DNA from: Actinoplanes teichomyceticus ATCC 31121 | GTDB taxonomy: Bacteria; Actinomycetota; Actinomycetes; Mycobacteriales; Micromonosporaceae | DNA: 64,000 nt | Direction: 5' to 3' | NCBI RefSeq assembly: GCF_003711105.1 | Contig: NZ_CP023865.1 | Coordinates: 7,361,001 to 7,425,000 of the forward strand | Part shown: one piece after another, positions 32,944 to 42,036 of the stretch | Numbering within the stretch: position 1 is the first letter of the stretch | Layout: every line of letters starts with the position of its first letter | Translations under genes and position numbers: made by a program | Notes under the pieces: generated by a model | What the model was told of the DNA's origin: nothing | Databases searched by the model: none | Seen by the model: only the letters and a program-made list of their open reading frames with translations

Positions 32944-34497
32944 CTAGTCCTGGATGTTTTCTGTGAACGCTTTATCCACATTCATGGTTGGCAGGGTGAC
33001 GCGGAACGTGGCGCCCTGACCGGGCTCGCTCAGCACGTCGACGGTGCCGTTGTGGGACCGTACGATGGCGGCCACGATGGCCAGCCCGAGGCCGGTCCCG
33101 GTGGCCTCGCGGTCGGTGTTCCTGGTCCGCGCACCGTCCACACGGTAGAACCGCTCGAAGACGTGCGCCTGCTGTTCCGCGGTCAGACCGGGGCCGGTGT
33201 CGGTCACCTCCAGCACCGCGTGGTCGTCGCCGGAGGCGTAGACCCGCAGCGTCACGGTCGCCTCGGCCGGGGTGTGCACCAGCGCGTTGGTCATCAGGTT
33301 GCCGATCACCTGGCGCAGCCGGGCGTCGTCGCCGTGCGCCACCAGCCGCCCGTGCTCGTCGCGCACGTCCAGCTCGATGGTCCGGTCCGGCGCGGTCGCC
33401 CGGGCCGCCTGCACGGCGTCCATGGCCAGCACCGGCAGCTCCACCGGCGCCAGGTTCAGCGGCCGCTCCCGGTCCAGCCGGGCGAGCAGCAGCAGGTCCT
33501 CGACGAGCAGGCCCATCCGGGCGGCCTCGTCCTCGATCCGCCGGACCAGCCGGGCCACCGCCTCCGGGTCGGAGACCGCGCCCTGGCGGTACAGCTCGGC
33601 GAAGCCGCGGATGGTGGTCAGCGGGGTGCGCAGCTCGTGCGAGGCGTCCGCGACGAACTGCCGCATCTTCTCCTCCGAGCGCACCGCCCGGCCCTCGGAG
33701 ATCTGGGCCGCCTCGGCCGCCTCCATGGCGCGCTGCTCGGACGCGGCCCGGGCGTGGAAGGCCGCCTCGATCTGGGTCAGCATCGCGTTCAGCGCGGTGG
33801 AGAGCCGGCCCAGCTCGGTGGTCGGCTCGCCGCCGTCCACCTCCGGGTCGGGCACCCGCTGGCTGTAGTCGCCGGCGGCGATCCGCCCGGCGGTCCGCTC
33901 GATCTGCAGCAGCGGGATCAGGCTCTGCCGGACCAGCGCCGCGCCGACGATCGCCAGGGCCAGCAGCACCCCGACGCCGACCAGCACGTCCACCCAGATC
34001 AGCCGGGCGATCACCGCGTCCACGCCGGTCATCCGCTGCCCGACGTGCACCACCGAGCCGCCGGGGGTGTACTTGACCAGCACCCGCCACATGTACTTGC
34101 CGTTCACCGAGCGCACCGTGTACGGCCGGTTCACATGCTTCCCGACCGCTTCCGTGCCGGTCACCAGCGGCGGCAGGTCGGCCACCGACATGGTGCTGCC
34201 GGGCACCGGCGGGCCGACCCCGTTGACCGAGGTGTACGCGATCATCCAGTCGATCGGCATGTAGACCCGGAAGTCGACCTCGGCCAGCTGGCCCAGGTCG
34301 TCGTAGACCACCTGCAGCTGGTCGTCCAGTCGGTTCACCATGTAGGTGTGCAGCGCGATGGTGCTGGCCGAGCTGATCAGGGTCAGCGCGGCGAACACCA
34401 GCACCAGCACCGAGGCGACCAACTTGGTGCGGAGCGAGATCTTGCGCAGGCTCGCCTGCTGCGGGAGGGAGACCCGGACCCGCTCGGTGAGTGACAT
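32944..34497 (-). CDS. Two-component sensor histidine kinase (MprB-like)
   Basis: 517 aa. Two membrane spans (about 25-48 and 168-190) flank an extracytoplasmic sensor of 120 residues; then a HAMP domain (about 190-245), HisKA with His287 in 'VADASHELRTPLTT', and a HATPase domain with N box 'QVIGNLMTNALVHTP', 'VTDTGPGLT' and 'GTGLGLAIVAAI'. The start ATG lies 9 bp after the response regulator stop, so the two are co-translated. The position ahead of an HtrA/PDZ protease matches MprB, which senses envelope stress. Confidence 0.9.
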   Translation of the reverse strand: MSLTERVRVSLPQQASLRKISLRTKLVASVLVLVFAALTLISSASTIALHTYMVNRLDDQLQVVYDDLGQLAEVDFRVYMPIDWMIAYTSVNGVGPPVPGSTMSVADLPPLVTGTEAVGKHVNRPYTVRSVNGKYMWRVLVKYTPGGSVVHVGQRMTGVDAVIARLIWVDVLVGVGVLLALAIVGAALVRQSLIPLLQIERTAGRIAAGDYSQRVPDPEVDGGEPTTELGRLSTALNAMLTQIEAAFHARAASEQRAMEAAEAAQISEGRAVRSEEKMRQFVADASHELRTPLTTIRGFAELYRQGAVSDPEAVARLVRRIEDEAARMGLLVEDLLLLARLDRERPLNLAPVELPVLAMDAVQAARATAPDRTIELDVRDEHGRLVAHGDDARLRQVIGNLMTNALVHTPAEATVTLRVYASGDDHAVLEVTDTGPGLTAEQQAHVFERFYRVDGARTRNTDREATGTGLGLAIVAAIVRSHNGTVDVLSEPGQGATFRVTLPTMNVDKAFTENIQD

Positions 34498-34506
34498 CGC
34501 GTCGAC

Positions 34507-35220
34507 CTAGACGGCTGGCTTGCGCAGCACGTAACCCACCCCGCGGAGGGTGTGGATCAGGCGCGGCTGCACGTTGTCCACCTTTCGCCGCAGATAGGAG
34601 ATGTACGACTCGACGATGTTGTCGTCCCCCCGGAAGTCGTACTTCCACACGTGGTCCAGGATCTGCGCCTTGGAGAGCACCCGGTTGGCGTTGAGCATGA
34701 GGTAGCGCAGGAGCTTGAACTCGGTGGGCGACAGCTGCACCCGGCTGCCGGCCCGGTAGACCTCGTGGGTCTCCTCGTCGAGCTCCAGATCGGCGAAGAC
34801 CAGCCGGGACGGCTGCTCCTCGCCGGCCGTGGTGCGGCGCAGCACGGCCCGGATCCGGGCGGTGAGCTCCTCCAGGCTGAACGGCTTGGTGACGTAGTCG
34901 TCGCCGCCCAGGGTGAGGCCGCGGATCTTGTCGTCGGTGCCGTCGCGGGCGGTCAGGAACACCACGGGGGTGCGCTGCCCGCCCTCGCGCATCAGCCGGA
35001 TCACCTCGAAGCCGTCGAGGTCGGGGAGCATCACGTCGAGCACGACCAGGTCGGGCGCCGCGCTGCGAGCCGCGCTGACGGCGGCGCTGCCGCTGGTCGC
35101 GGTGGTGACGTCGAACCCGGCGAAGCGCAGACTGGCGGAGAGCAACTCGAGGATGTTCGCGTCGTCCTCGACGACGAGAAGCTTCGCCTCACTCTGCTTG
35201 GGCTGGGTCTGAGCGGCCAT
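34507..35220 (-). CDS. OmpR-family response regulator (MprA-like)
   Basis: 237 aa. Receiver domain with the acidic pocket 'LLVVEDD', phospho-acceptor Asp62 in 'LVVLDVMLPDLDG', Thr in 'VVFLTARDG' and Lys in 'YVTKPFSLEEL', followed by a winged-helix DNA-binding domain ('SPTEFKLLRYLMLNANRVLS', 'YISYLRRKVD'). It is first in the kinase-protease operon, and its promoter lies in the AT-rich segment around 35240-35290. Expected to activate its own operon and envelope-stress genes. Confidence 0.92.
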   Translation of the reverse strand: MAAQTQPKQSEAKLLVVEDDANILELLSASLRFAGFDVTTATSGSAAVSAARSAAPDLVVLDVMLPDLDGFEVIRLMREGGQRTPVVFLTARDGTDDKIRGLTLGGDDYVTKPFSLEELTARIRAVLRRTTAGEEQPSRLVFADLELDEETHEVYRAGSRVQLSPTEFKLLRYLMLNANRVLSKAQILDHVWKYDFRGDDNIVESYISYLRRKVDNVQPRLIHTLRGVGYVLRKPAV

Positions 35221-35320
35221 GCGGCCATTCTTTCTCCAGCCCCTGCACCTCTGCTGCGGGCTTGCTGAAAATAATCTGTGAGACGTACCCGGAATCCGCT
35301 GTCCGCGCGGAGCGCGCCGC

Positions 35321-35438
35321 GCCCGGCCTCTCCGCGCCGCGCCCGGCCTCTCCGCGCCGCGCCGCGCCTCTCCGCGCCGCGCCGCGCCTCTCCGCGCCGC
35401 CCGGCCTCTCCGCGCCGCGCCCGGCCTATCCGCGCCGG
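35321..35438. repeat. 20-bp tandem repeat, six copies
   Basis: Units of the type GCCCGGCCTCTCCGCGCCGC at 35321, 35341, 35361, 35381, 35401 (18 bp) and 35419, with GCCGCGCCTC and CCTATCC variants. Located beyond the 3' end of the olsA-like gene. Confidence 0.9.
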
Positions 35439-35465
35439 GTCGCGCAGCCCGGGCGCGCCCGGCGT

Positions 35466-35550
35466 CCGGCGTCAGGCGGCCAGCCGGTAGCCGTGCCCGG
35501 CCATGCCGCCCGGCGTCAGGCGGCCAGCCGGTAGCCGTGCCCGGCCATGC
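35466..35550. repeat. 44-bp tandem duplication of the olsA-like 3' end
   Basis: 41 bp at 35466-35506 are identical to 35510-35550. The right copy is the true last ten codons and stop of the acyltransferase gene (MAGHGYRLAA); the left copy repeats them past the stop. Confidence 0.95.
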
Positions 35551-36295
35551 TGCGCTGCGCCGCCCGGGCCAGCGCGCGCCGGTCCGCGCCCGGCATCGGC
35601 CGCAGCGCCGGGGCGGTGGTCACGGTGATCGTGGTCCGGCGGGTGCGCGCCACCCGGACCAGCGAGCCGGCCAGGGTGTCGTCGCCGATGAACGCCGCCT
35701 GCGTGGTGTCGTACCGGATGGCGACCGGCGCCACCGGGGCGCCCGCGTCGATCGCCGCCTGGAACAGCGCGGGCCGGAACGCCCCGTGCTCGGCGCCGCA
35801 GTAGGTGGTGCCCTCCGGGAAGACCGCGACCGACCGCCCGGCCCGCAGCGCGGCGGCCACCTCGCCGACCGTCGCGGGCAGCGTCCGGGGCCGGCCGCGA
35901 TCGATGAAGATCGTGCCGCTGCGGCGGGCCGCGGCGCCCACCGCGGGCCAGGCCCGCACGTCGTGCTTGGCCACCAGGTGCACCGGCGAGATCGCCAGCA
36001 GCGCCAGGACGTCCAGCCACGAGACGTGGTTGGCCACCAGCAGGCTGCCCGCGCGGGGCGCCGGGCCGCGGTGCGCCACCCGCACCCCGAGCACCGCGAG
36101 CAGGGCGCGGGCCAGGGTCCGCGCCGCGGCGCCGCGCAGCAGCACCGCCAGCGGCAGACCGATCGCCAGTACGACGATCAGCCCGGCCAGCCGCAACCCC
36201 ACGGTCCCCGCCGGGGCGTGCCGCGCGTCGCCCGGCCGGCAGCGGTCCCCGCAGGCCGAGGCGGGCTGCCACAGCGGGGTGACGGCGGCGCTCAC
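35516..36295 (-). CDS. olsA: 1-acyl-glycerol-3-phosphate acyltransferase-like protein, probable OlsA
   Basis: 259 aa from the GTG at 36295, whose GTGA overlaps the stop of the upstream GNAT gene. After a membrane helix ('LAGLIVVLAIGLPLAVLL') the PlsC blocks are clear: 'LLVANHVSWLDVLAL' (HX4D), 'GTIFIDRGRPRTL', 'SVAVFPEGTTYCG' and 'VAPVAIRY'. Coupled with an OlsB-like acyltransferase, it is best read as OlsA, which adds the second acyl chain to lyso-ornithine lipid at the inner membrane. Its final codons and stop are duplicated downstream. An ordinary lysophosphatidate acyltransferase is the alternative. Confidence 0.7.
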   Translation of the reverse strand: MSAAVTPLWQPASACGDRCRPGDARHAPAGTVGLRLAGLIVVLAIGLPLAVLLRGAAARTLARALLAVLGVRVAHRGPAPRAGSLLVANHVSWLDVLALLAISPVHLVAKHDVRAWPAVGAAARRSGTIFIDRGRPRTLPATVGEVAAALRAGRSVAVFPEGTTYCGAEHGAFRPALFQAAIDAGAPVAPVAIRYDTTQAAFIGDDTLAGSLVRVARTRRTTITVTTAPALRPMPGADRRALARAAQRSMAGHGYRLAA

Positions 36296-37053
36296 CGGGT
36301 CGCGCCCAGGAAGTGCCGCCGGTACCGCGGGTCCAGGCGGTCCATCGAGAACAGCACGTAGAAGTCGGCGCAGGCGAAGGCCGGGTCGAAGGCCGGCTCG
36401 CCGCACACCCAGCTGCCCAGCCGCAGGTAGCCCCGCAGCAGCGGGGGCACCGCCACCTTCGGGTCGGCGACCAGGCCGGCCGGCGGGGTCCACGGGGTGC
36501 GCGGGCGGACCCGCAGCGCCGGCGGGGCCAGGTGACCGGCGTTGATCCGCGCCCGGACACCGGCCGCGGTGACCCCGCCGTCGGCCAGCGGCACCGAGGC
36601 GCAGCCGCCCAGCCAGCGCAGGTTGTTCAGATGCAGGTAGCGGGCGATGCCGGCCCACATCAGGTTGACCACGGCGCCGGAGCGGTGGTCCGGGTGCACG
36701 CAGGAGCGGCCGATCTCCACCAGCTGGTCGCGCAGCGGGCGCAGGGCGCTCAGGTCGAACTCGGTGTCGGCGTACCGCCGGCCGGCCAGTTCGGCGGCGC
36801 GCGGCGGGAGCATCCGGTAGGTGCCGACCACGTCACCGGTCGCGTCGTCGCGCACGATGAGGTGGTCGCAGTAGGCGTCGAACTCGTCGGCGTCCAGGCC
36901 CTCGGCCGTGGCCGGGAGGGTCGCTCCGAGCTCGCCGGCGAAGACGTCGTGGCGCAGTCGCTGCGCGGCCGCCACCTGCGCGGCGTCGTCCGCGATGAGA
37001 AGCGTGTAGCCGCTGGTCCCGGTGGTTGCAGCAGCGGTCATCAGAACTGCCAT
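36292..37053 (-). CDS. olsB: GNAT-type N-acyltransferase, probable OlsB (ornithine lipid synthesis)
   Basis: 253 aa from ATG 37053 (ATG 37041 is an alternative). It has the autoinducer-synthase-like acyltransferase fold: 'AAQRLRHDVFAGELGA', 'DEFDAYCDHLIVRDDATGD', 'VVGTYRMLPPRAAEL', 'EIGRSCVHPDHRSGAVVNLM', as in OlsB. These enzymes transfer a 3-hydroxyacyl chain from ACP to the alpha-amino group of ornithine. Together with the overlapping PlsC-like gene it forms an olsBA operon; ornithine lipids are phosphate-free membrane lipids made under phosphate limitation or stress. Ornithine could come from the arginine operon at 20.7 kb. Confidence 0.7.
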   Translation of the reverse strand: MAVLMTAAATTGTSGYTLLIADDAAQVAAAQRLRHDVFAGELGATLPATAEGLDADEFDAYCDHLIVRDDATGDVVGTYRMLPPRAAELAGRRYADTEFDLSALRPLRDQLVEIGRSCVHPDHRSGAVVNLMWAGIARYLHLNNLRWLGGCASVPLADGGVTAAGVRARINAGHLAPPALRVRPRTPWTPPAGLVADPKVAVPPLLRGYLRLGSWVCGEPAFDPAFACADFYVLFSMDRLDPRYRRHFLGATR

Positions 37054-37146
37054 GTGACCTGTGTAAGCGCGACAGCTGCCGATGGCGTGTCGCGCCAGGT
37101 GGCGATGTGTGACCGCTGGGTGAACGGCTTGTGCGAGGGTCGTGGG

Positions 37147-37809
37147 ATGCGCATTCCGGCTCGCTTCAACGGTCCGCCCGGCTCCGGCAACGGCGGGTGG
37201 TGCGCGGGGGTCTTCGCGGCGGCCGCCGGCGCGGCGCCCGGCGGCGCCGCGTACCAGGTCACGCTCCGGCGTCCGCCGCCGCTGGAGGTGGACCTCGACC
37301 TCCGCGACACCGCGGTGTACGCCGGTGACGAGCTGATCGCGGAGATCGTCGGGGTCCCGGACGCCGGCCCGGGCGTCGCCGCGGTCGGCTGGGACACCGC
37401 GGTCGCCGCCGCGCGCGACTACCCGGGCTTCACCGGGCACCCCTTCCCCACCTGCTTCGTCTGCGGGCCGGAACGGGCCGAGGGCGACGGTCTGCGGATC
37501 TTCCCGGGCCCGCTGCCGGACGGCCGGACCGCCGCGCCGTGGACCGTGCCGGACGAGGTCCGCCTGCCGCTGCTGTGGGCGGCGCTGGACTGCCCCGGCG
37601 GCTGGACCGCCATCCGGCCGGGGCACACCTATCTGCTGGGGCGCATCGCGGTGGCCGTCGACCGGCTCCCGGACCCGGGGGCGCGGTGTGTGATCACCGG
37701 CGCGGTGTCCGAGGTGCACGGTCGTAAAGCGCTGGTGGACTCCACGGCGTACGGCCCGGACGGCCGCCGCCTGGCGGTGGCCCGCGCCACCTGGATCCGG
37801 ACGGGCTGA
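37147..37809 (+). CDS. Conserved hypothetical protein, possible hotdog-fold (220 aa)
   Basis: The ATG at 37147 follows GAGGGTCGTGGG. Residues around 95-125 carry a striking motif 'PFPTCFVCGPERAEGDGLR', with two Cys and a Gly-Asp-Gly, seen in uncharacterised actinobacterial proteins related to acyl-CoA thioesterase (hotdog) folds; later strands 'LLWAALDCPGGWTAI' and 'YLLGRIAVAVDRLPDPG' fit the same repeated layout. No signal peptide. Divergent from the olsBA-like genes, with a 93-bp shared promoter region. If a thioesterase, it could act on acyl thioesters, but the substrate is unknown. Confidence 0.65.
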   Translation: MRIPARFNGPPGSGNGGWCAGVFAAAAGAAPGGAAYQVTLRRPPPLEVDLDLRDTAVYAGDELIAEIVGVPDAGPGVAAVGWDTAVAAARDYPGFTGHPFPTCFVCGPERAEGDGLRIFPGPLPDGRTAAPWTVPDEVRLPLLWAALDCPGGWTAIRPGHTYLLGRIAVAVDRLPDPGARCVITGAVSEVHGRKALVDSTAYGPDGRRLAVARATWIRTG

Positions 37810-37959
37810 TCGCCCGGGGCCGCCCGGACCATCGTCCCGGCCGCCGCGGGACCGGTGGCCGGGGCCGGATCGGCACGCGGTGGTTCGTCACAGACCCGAC
37901 GTCCGGACGGAGCACGCTCGCGCACGGCGTAGCCTGGACTCCGGATCCCAGCCCGTCGG

Positions 37960-37979
37960 ACGTGACGGAGTCGTCACGT
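37960..37979 (+). promoter_or_regulatory. Inverted repeat at the kgd start
   Basis: ACGTGAC (37960-37966) and GTCACGT (37973-37979) are perfect 7-bp arms around GGAGTC, which contains the only GGAG before the ATG at 37981. It could be an operator or a hairpin that hides the ribosome site. Confidence 0.5.
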
Positions 37980-37980
37980 G

Positions 37981-40900
37981 ATGACAAACACGGTGAAAGA
38001 GGCGAACGCGGCAGTGTCGACGCAGCAGACTTCGCAGGACAATCCACTCGCGGACTTTGGTCCCAACGAGTGGATCGTCGACGAGATGTATCAGCGATAC
38101 CTGGCCGATCCGACCAGCGTCGACCCTGCTTGGCACGATTTCTTCGCGGACTACAAACCGGCGACGGCGTCGGGCTCGATCGCGACGCCGGACGAGGCGA
38201 CCGCGGCGAACGCCACCAAGTCCGCCGCCAAGGCCGGCACCGACGCCCCCGCCGCGGCCTCCGTCGCGCCGCCCAAGCCGGTGACGCCGCCCACACCCGC
38301 CGCGAAGCCGCAGCCGGCCAAGACCCCGGCGGCCAAGGCCGCGCCCAAGCCCGCGGCCGTCGACGGCGCCGCCCCGACCGGCGCCAGGACCACGGTCCTG
38401 CGCGGCGTCGCCGGCAAGATCGTGCAGAACATGGAGGCCTCGCTGCAGGTGCCCACCGCCACATCGGTGCGGGCGGTCCCGGCGAAGCTGATGGTCGACA
38501 ACCGGATCGTCATCAACAACCACCTCTCCCGGGGCCGGGGCGGCAAGGTCAGCTTCACCCACCTGATCGGCTGGGCGCTGGTCCGGGCGGTCATCGCGCA
38601 CCCGGAGATGAACAACACCTACGCCGAGGTCGACGGCAAGCCGACCCTGGTGCAGCCGGAGCACATCAACCTCGGTATCGCGATCGACCTGGCCAAGAAG
38701 GACGGGTCGCGCACCCTGGTGGTGCCCTCCATCAAGAACTGCGAGCAGATGGACTTCCGGCAGTTCTGGCAGGCGTACGAGGACGTGGTCCGGCGCGCCC
38801 GCCGCAACGAGCTGACCATGGAGGACTACGCCGGCACGACGATCTCGCTGACCAACCCCGGCGGCATCGGCACGGTGCACTCCATCCCGCGCCTGATGAA
38901 CGGGCAGAGCGCGATCATCGGCGTCGGCGCGATGGAGTACCCGGCGCCCTACGCCGGCATGAGCGACGAGATGCTGACCGAGCTCGGCGTCAGCAAGGTC
39001 ACCACGCTGACCAGCACCTACGACCACCGGGTCATCCAGGGCGCGCAGTCCGGCGAGTTCCTCAAGGTGATGCACGAGCTGCTGCTCGGCACGCACGAGT
39101 TCTACGACGAGATCTTCACGTCGCTGCGGATCCCGTACGAGCCGGTCCGCTGGGTGCGTGACGTGGCCCGGACCTCCGAGGGCCAGATCGACAAGGCCGC
39201 GCGGGTGGTCGAGCTGATCCACGCGTACCGGGTGCGCGGCCATCTGATGGCCGACACCGACCCGCTCGAGTTCACCATCCGCAAGCACCCCGACCTGGAC
39301 GTCCTCCAGCACGGCCTGACGCTGTGGGACCTGGACCGGTCGTTCCCGGTCGGCGGTTTCGCCGGCAAGCAGAAGATGAAGCTGCGCGACGTGCTCGGCG
39401 TGCTGCGGGACAGCTACTGCCGCCGGGTCGGCATCGAGTACATGCACATTCAGGACCCGGAGGAGCGCCGCTGGATCCAGGAGCGCATCGAGGTCAAGTA
39501 CACCAAGCCGGACGCCGAGGAGCAGAAGCACATCCTGCACCGGCTGAACCGGGCCGAGGCGTTCGAGACGTTCCTGCAGACCAAGTACGTCGGGCAGAAG
39601 CGGTTCTCGCTGGAGGGCGGCGAGTCGCTGATCCCGCTGCTGGACGCGGTGCTGCAGGCGTCCGCCGAGGCGGGGCTCGACGAGATGGTGATCGGCATGG
39701 CCCACCGGGGCCGGCTGAACGTGCTCACCAACATCGTCGGCAAGCCGTACGAGAAGCTGTTCAACGAGTTCGAGGGCTGGATGGACCCGAAGTCGGCGCA
39801 CGGCTCCGGTGACGTCAAGTACCACCTCGGCCAGACCGGCAAGTACACCACGCCGGACGGCGCGCACTCGACCACGGTCAGCGTGGTCGCCAACCCGTCC
39901 CACCTGGAGGCCGTCGACCCGGTCCTGGAGGGCATCGTCCGGGCCAAGCAGGACCGCCTGGACCTGGGCCTGCACGGGTACACCGTGCTCCCGTTGCTGG
40001 TGCACGGCGACGCCGCGTTCGCCGGCCAGGGCGTGGTCGCCGAGACGCTGAACCTCTCGCAGCTGCGCGGGTACCGCACCGGCGGCACGGTGCATGTGAT
40101 CGTCAACAACCAGGTCGGCTTCACCACCGCGCCGGAGTACAGCCGCTCGTCGATGTACTCGACCGACGTGGCGCGGATGATCCAGGCCCCGATCTTCCAC
40201 GTGAACGGCGACGACCCGGAGGCCGTGGTCCGGGTGGCCAGGCTGGCCTTCGAGTACCGCCAGGCGTTCAACAAGGACGTCGTGATCGACATGATCTGCT
40301 ACCGCCGGCGCGGTCACAACGAGGGTGACGACCCGTCGATGACCAACCCGCGGATGTACCAGATCATCGACACCAAGCGCAGCGTCCGCAAGCTCTACAC
40401 CGAGGAGCTCATCGGCCGCGGCGACATCACCGTGCAGGACGCCGAGGAGCAGCTGCGCGACTACCAGTCCCGGCTGGAGGAGGTCTTCAAGGCCACCCGG
40501 GACGCGGCCGGCACCCCGCCGCGGCCGCACATCATCGCGGAGGCCCCGGAGCCCGAGGTGACCACCGCGGTGGAGCCGGACGTGGTCCGGGCCGTCGGCC
40601 AGGCGCACATCGAGCTGCCCGAGGGCTTCACCCCGCACAAGCGGGTCCAGCAGCTGCTCGACCGCCGCGCCAAGATGTCCACCGACGGCGGCATCGACTG
40701 GGGCTTCGGCGAACTGATCGCGTTCGGCTCGCTGCTCGCCCAGGGTGTGACCGTCCGCCTGGCCGGCCAGGACTCGCGGCGCGGCACGTTCACCTCGCGG
40801 CACGCCGCGATCGTGGACTCGAAGACCGGCAAGGACTTCCTGCCGATCGCCTCGCTGGCCACCGGCACCGCGCGGTTCTTCGTGCACGACTCGCTGCTGT

Positions 40901-41733
40901 CGGAGTACGCCGCGATGGGCTTCGAGTACGGCTACTCGGTGGAGAACCCGGACGCGCTGGTCCTCTGGGAGGCCCAGTTCGGCGACTTCGTCAACGGCGC
41001 CCAGTCGATCGTCGACGAGTTCCTCTCCTCCGGCGAGGTGAAGTGGGGCCAGCAGTCGTCGCTGGTGCTGCTGCTCCCGCACGGCATGGAGGGCCAGGGC
41101 CCGGACCACTCGTCCGGCCGGCCGGAGCGGTTCCTGCAGCTCTGCGCGCAGGACAACATGCGGGTGGCGAACCCGACCACCCCGGCGAACTACTTCCACC
41201 TGCTGCGCCGCCAGGCGCTGTCCACCAAGCGCAAGCCGCTGGTGGTGTTCTCGCCGAAGTCGCTGCTGCGGCACAAGCTGGCGGTCTCCGCGGTCGCCGA
41301 CTTCACCCAGGGCACCTTCCAGCCGGTGCTGGGCGACGCCGGGGTCAACGGCCAGCCGCTGGACGCCGGCTCGGTCAAGCGGGTGCTGCTCTGCTCCGGC
41401 AAGGTCTACTACGACCTGCTGCAGGCGCGGGCCGACCGGGGCATCGCCGACACCGCGATCATCCGGATGGAGCAGATCTACCCGCTGCCCGTCGAGGAGC
41501 TCAAGGCGATCCTGGCGCAGTACCCGAACGCCGAGGACTTCGCGTGGGTCCAGGAGGAGCCGGCGAACCAGGGCGCCTGGTCGTTCGTCGCGCTCAACCT
41601 GCTGGAGCACCTGGAGGGCGTGCGGCTGCGCCGCATCTCCCGCCCGGCGGCGGCCGCCCCGGCGGTCGGCTCGGCCAAGATGCACGAGGCCGAGCAGGCG
41701 GCCCTGATCGAGGCGTCGCTGCCGCGCCCGTGA
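37981..41733 (+). CDS. kgd: Multifunctional 2-oxoglutarate decarboxylase/dehydrogenase E1-E2 fusion (Kgd)
   Basis: About 1250 aa, the length of the actinobacterial Kgd/OdhA fusion. N-terminal segment '[19 protein letters not shown]', an Ala/Pro/Lys linker (60-130), an E2-type succinyltransferase domain (about 130-370) with catalytic '[17 protein letters not shown]', then the E1 thiamine-diphosphate region with '[15 protein letters not shown]' and '[29 protein letters not shown]'-type cofactor residues (split as '[18 protein letters not shown]'). It converts 2-oxoglutarate towards succinyl-CoA with E3 supplied elsewhere. I use ATG 37981; GTG 38014, giving '[11 protein letters not shown]', is a credible alternative. 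Monocistronic by a strong terminator. Confidence 0.95.
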   Translation: MTNTVKEANAAVSTQQTSQDNPLADFGPNEWIVDEMYQRYLADPTSVDPAWHDFFADYKPATASGSIATPDEATAANATKSAAKAGTDAPAAASVAPPKPVTPPTPAAKPQPAKTPAAKAAPKPAAVDGAAPTGARTTVLRGVAGKIVQNMEASLQVPTATSVRAVPAKLMVDNRIVINNHLSRGRGGKVSFTHLIGWALVRAVIAHPEMNNTYAEVDGKPTLVQPEHINLGIAIDLAKKDGSRTLVVPSIKNCEQMDFRQFWQAYEDVVRRARRNELTMEDYAGTTISLTNPGGIGTVHSIPRLMNGQSAIIGVGAMEYPAPYAGMSDEMLTELGVSKVTTLTSTYDHRVIQGAQSGEFLKVMHELLLGTHEFYDEIFTSLRIPYEPVRWVRDVARTSEGQIDKAARVVELIHAYRVRGHLMADTDPLEFTIRKHPDLDVLQHGLTLWDLDRSFPVGGFAGKQKMKLRDVLGVLRDSYCRRVGIEYMHIQDPEERRWIQERIEVKYTKPDAEEQKHILHRLNRAEAFETFLQTKYVGQKRFSLEGGESLIPLLDAVLQASAEAGLDEMVIGMAHRGRLNVLTNIVGKPYEKLFNEFEGWMDPKSAHGSGDVKYHLGQTGKYTTPDGAHSTTVSVVANPSHLEAVDPVLEGIVRAKQDRLDLGLHGYTVLPLLVHGDAAFAGQGVVAETLNLSQLRGYRTGGTVHVIVNNQVGFTTAPEYSRSSMYSTDVARMIQAPIFHVNGDDPEAVVRVARLAFEYRQAFNKDVVIDMICYRRRGHNEGDDPSMTNPRMYQIIDTKRSVRKLYTEELIGRGDITVQDAEEQLRDYQSRLEEVFKATRDAAGTPPRPHIIAEAPEPEVTTAVEPDVVRAVGQAHIELPEGFTPHKRVQQLLDRRAKMSTDGGIDWGFGELIAFGSLLAQGVTVRLAGQDSRRGTFTSRHAAIVDSKTGKDFLPIASLATGTARFFVHDSLLSEYAAMGFEYGYSVENPDALVLWEAQFGDFVNGAQSIVDEFLSSGEVKWGQQSSLVLLLPHGMEGQGPDHSSGRPERFLQLCAQDNMRVANPTTPANYFHLLRRQALSTKRKPLVVFSPKSLLRHKLAVSAVADFTQGTFQPVLGDAGVNGQPLDAGSVKRVLLCSGKVYYDLLQARADRGIADTAIIRMEQIYPLPVEELKAILAQYPNAEDFAWVQEEPANQGAWSFVALNLLEHLEGVRLRRISRPAAAAPAVGSAKMHEAEQAALIEASLPRP

Positions 41734-41748
41734 TCGCCTGACCGGCGC

Positions 41749-41784
41749 GAGGGGGCGCTCCGCTTTCGCGGAGCGCCCCCTCTT
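41749..41784 (+). terminator. kgd terminator, 15-bp perfect stem
   Basis: 41749-41763 pairs exactly with 41768-41782, TTTC loop, followed by TTA; 15 bp after the kgd stop. Confidence 0.9.
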
Positions 41785-41789
41785 ACCAT
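41784..41789 (+). promoter_or_regulatory. -10 box of a leaderless promoter
   Basis: TACCAT with 7 nt to the ATG at 41797; it begins at the foot of the kgd terminator. Confidence 0.5.
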
Positions 41790-41796
41790 CCAGGGC

Positions 41797-41973
41797 ATGT
41801 ACTTCACCGATCGTGGCATCGAGGAGCTGGTCCAGCGGCGCGGCGAGGAGACCGTCACCCTGGAGTGGCTCGGCGAGCAGCTGCGCACCTTCGTCGACCT
41901 GCACCCGGAGTTCGAGACGCCGATCGAGCGCCTGGCCACCTGGCTGGCGCGCGACGACGAGGACGAGGACTAA
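41797..41973 (+). CDS. DUF6104-family small protein (58 aa)
   Basis: Begins 'MYFTDRGIEELVQRRGEE' and continues 'VTLEWLGEQLRTFVDLHPEF' to an acidic end 'RDDEDED'. I recognise this as the short protein conserved immediately after kgd in many actinobacteria (DUF6104). Highly charged, helical, cytosolic; function unknown, though the constant position suggests a link to the 2-oxoglutarate dehydrogenase. A TACCAT box 7 nt upstream points to a leaderless transcript separate from kgd. Confidence 0.85.
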   Translation: MYFTDRGIEELVQRRGEETVTLEWLGEQLRTFVDLHPEFETPIERLATWLARDDEDED

Positions 41974-42023
41974 AGCGGTTCCTGAGAAGGACCTTCGGCC
42001 CGGCGCGGCAGCTCCGCGGCCGG

Positions 42024-42029
42024 TAGTTT
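42024..42029 (+). promoter_or_regulatory. -10 box of a leaderless promoter for pta
   Basis: TAGTTT with 7 nt to the GTG at 42037. Confidence 0.5.
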
Positions 42030-42036
42030 GAAGGTC

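Noticed and set aside
31264..34494. 1076-codon open frame antisense to htrA and the sensor kinase
   Set aside because: Both sense-strand genes have intact catalytic motifs; the antisense frame has none.
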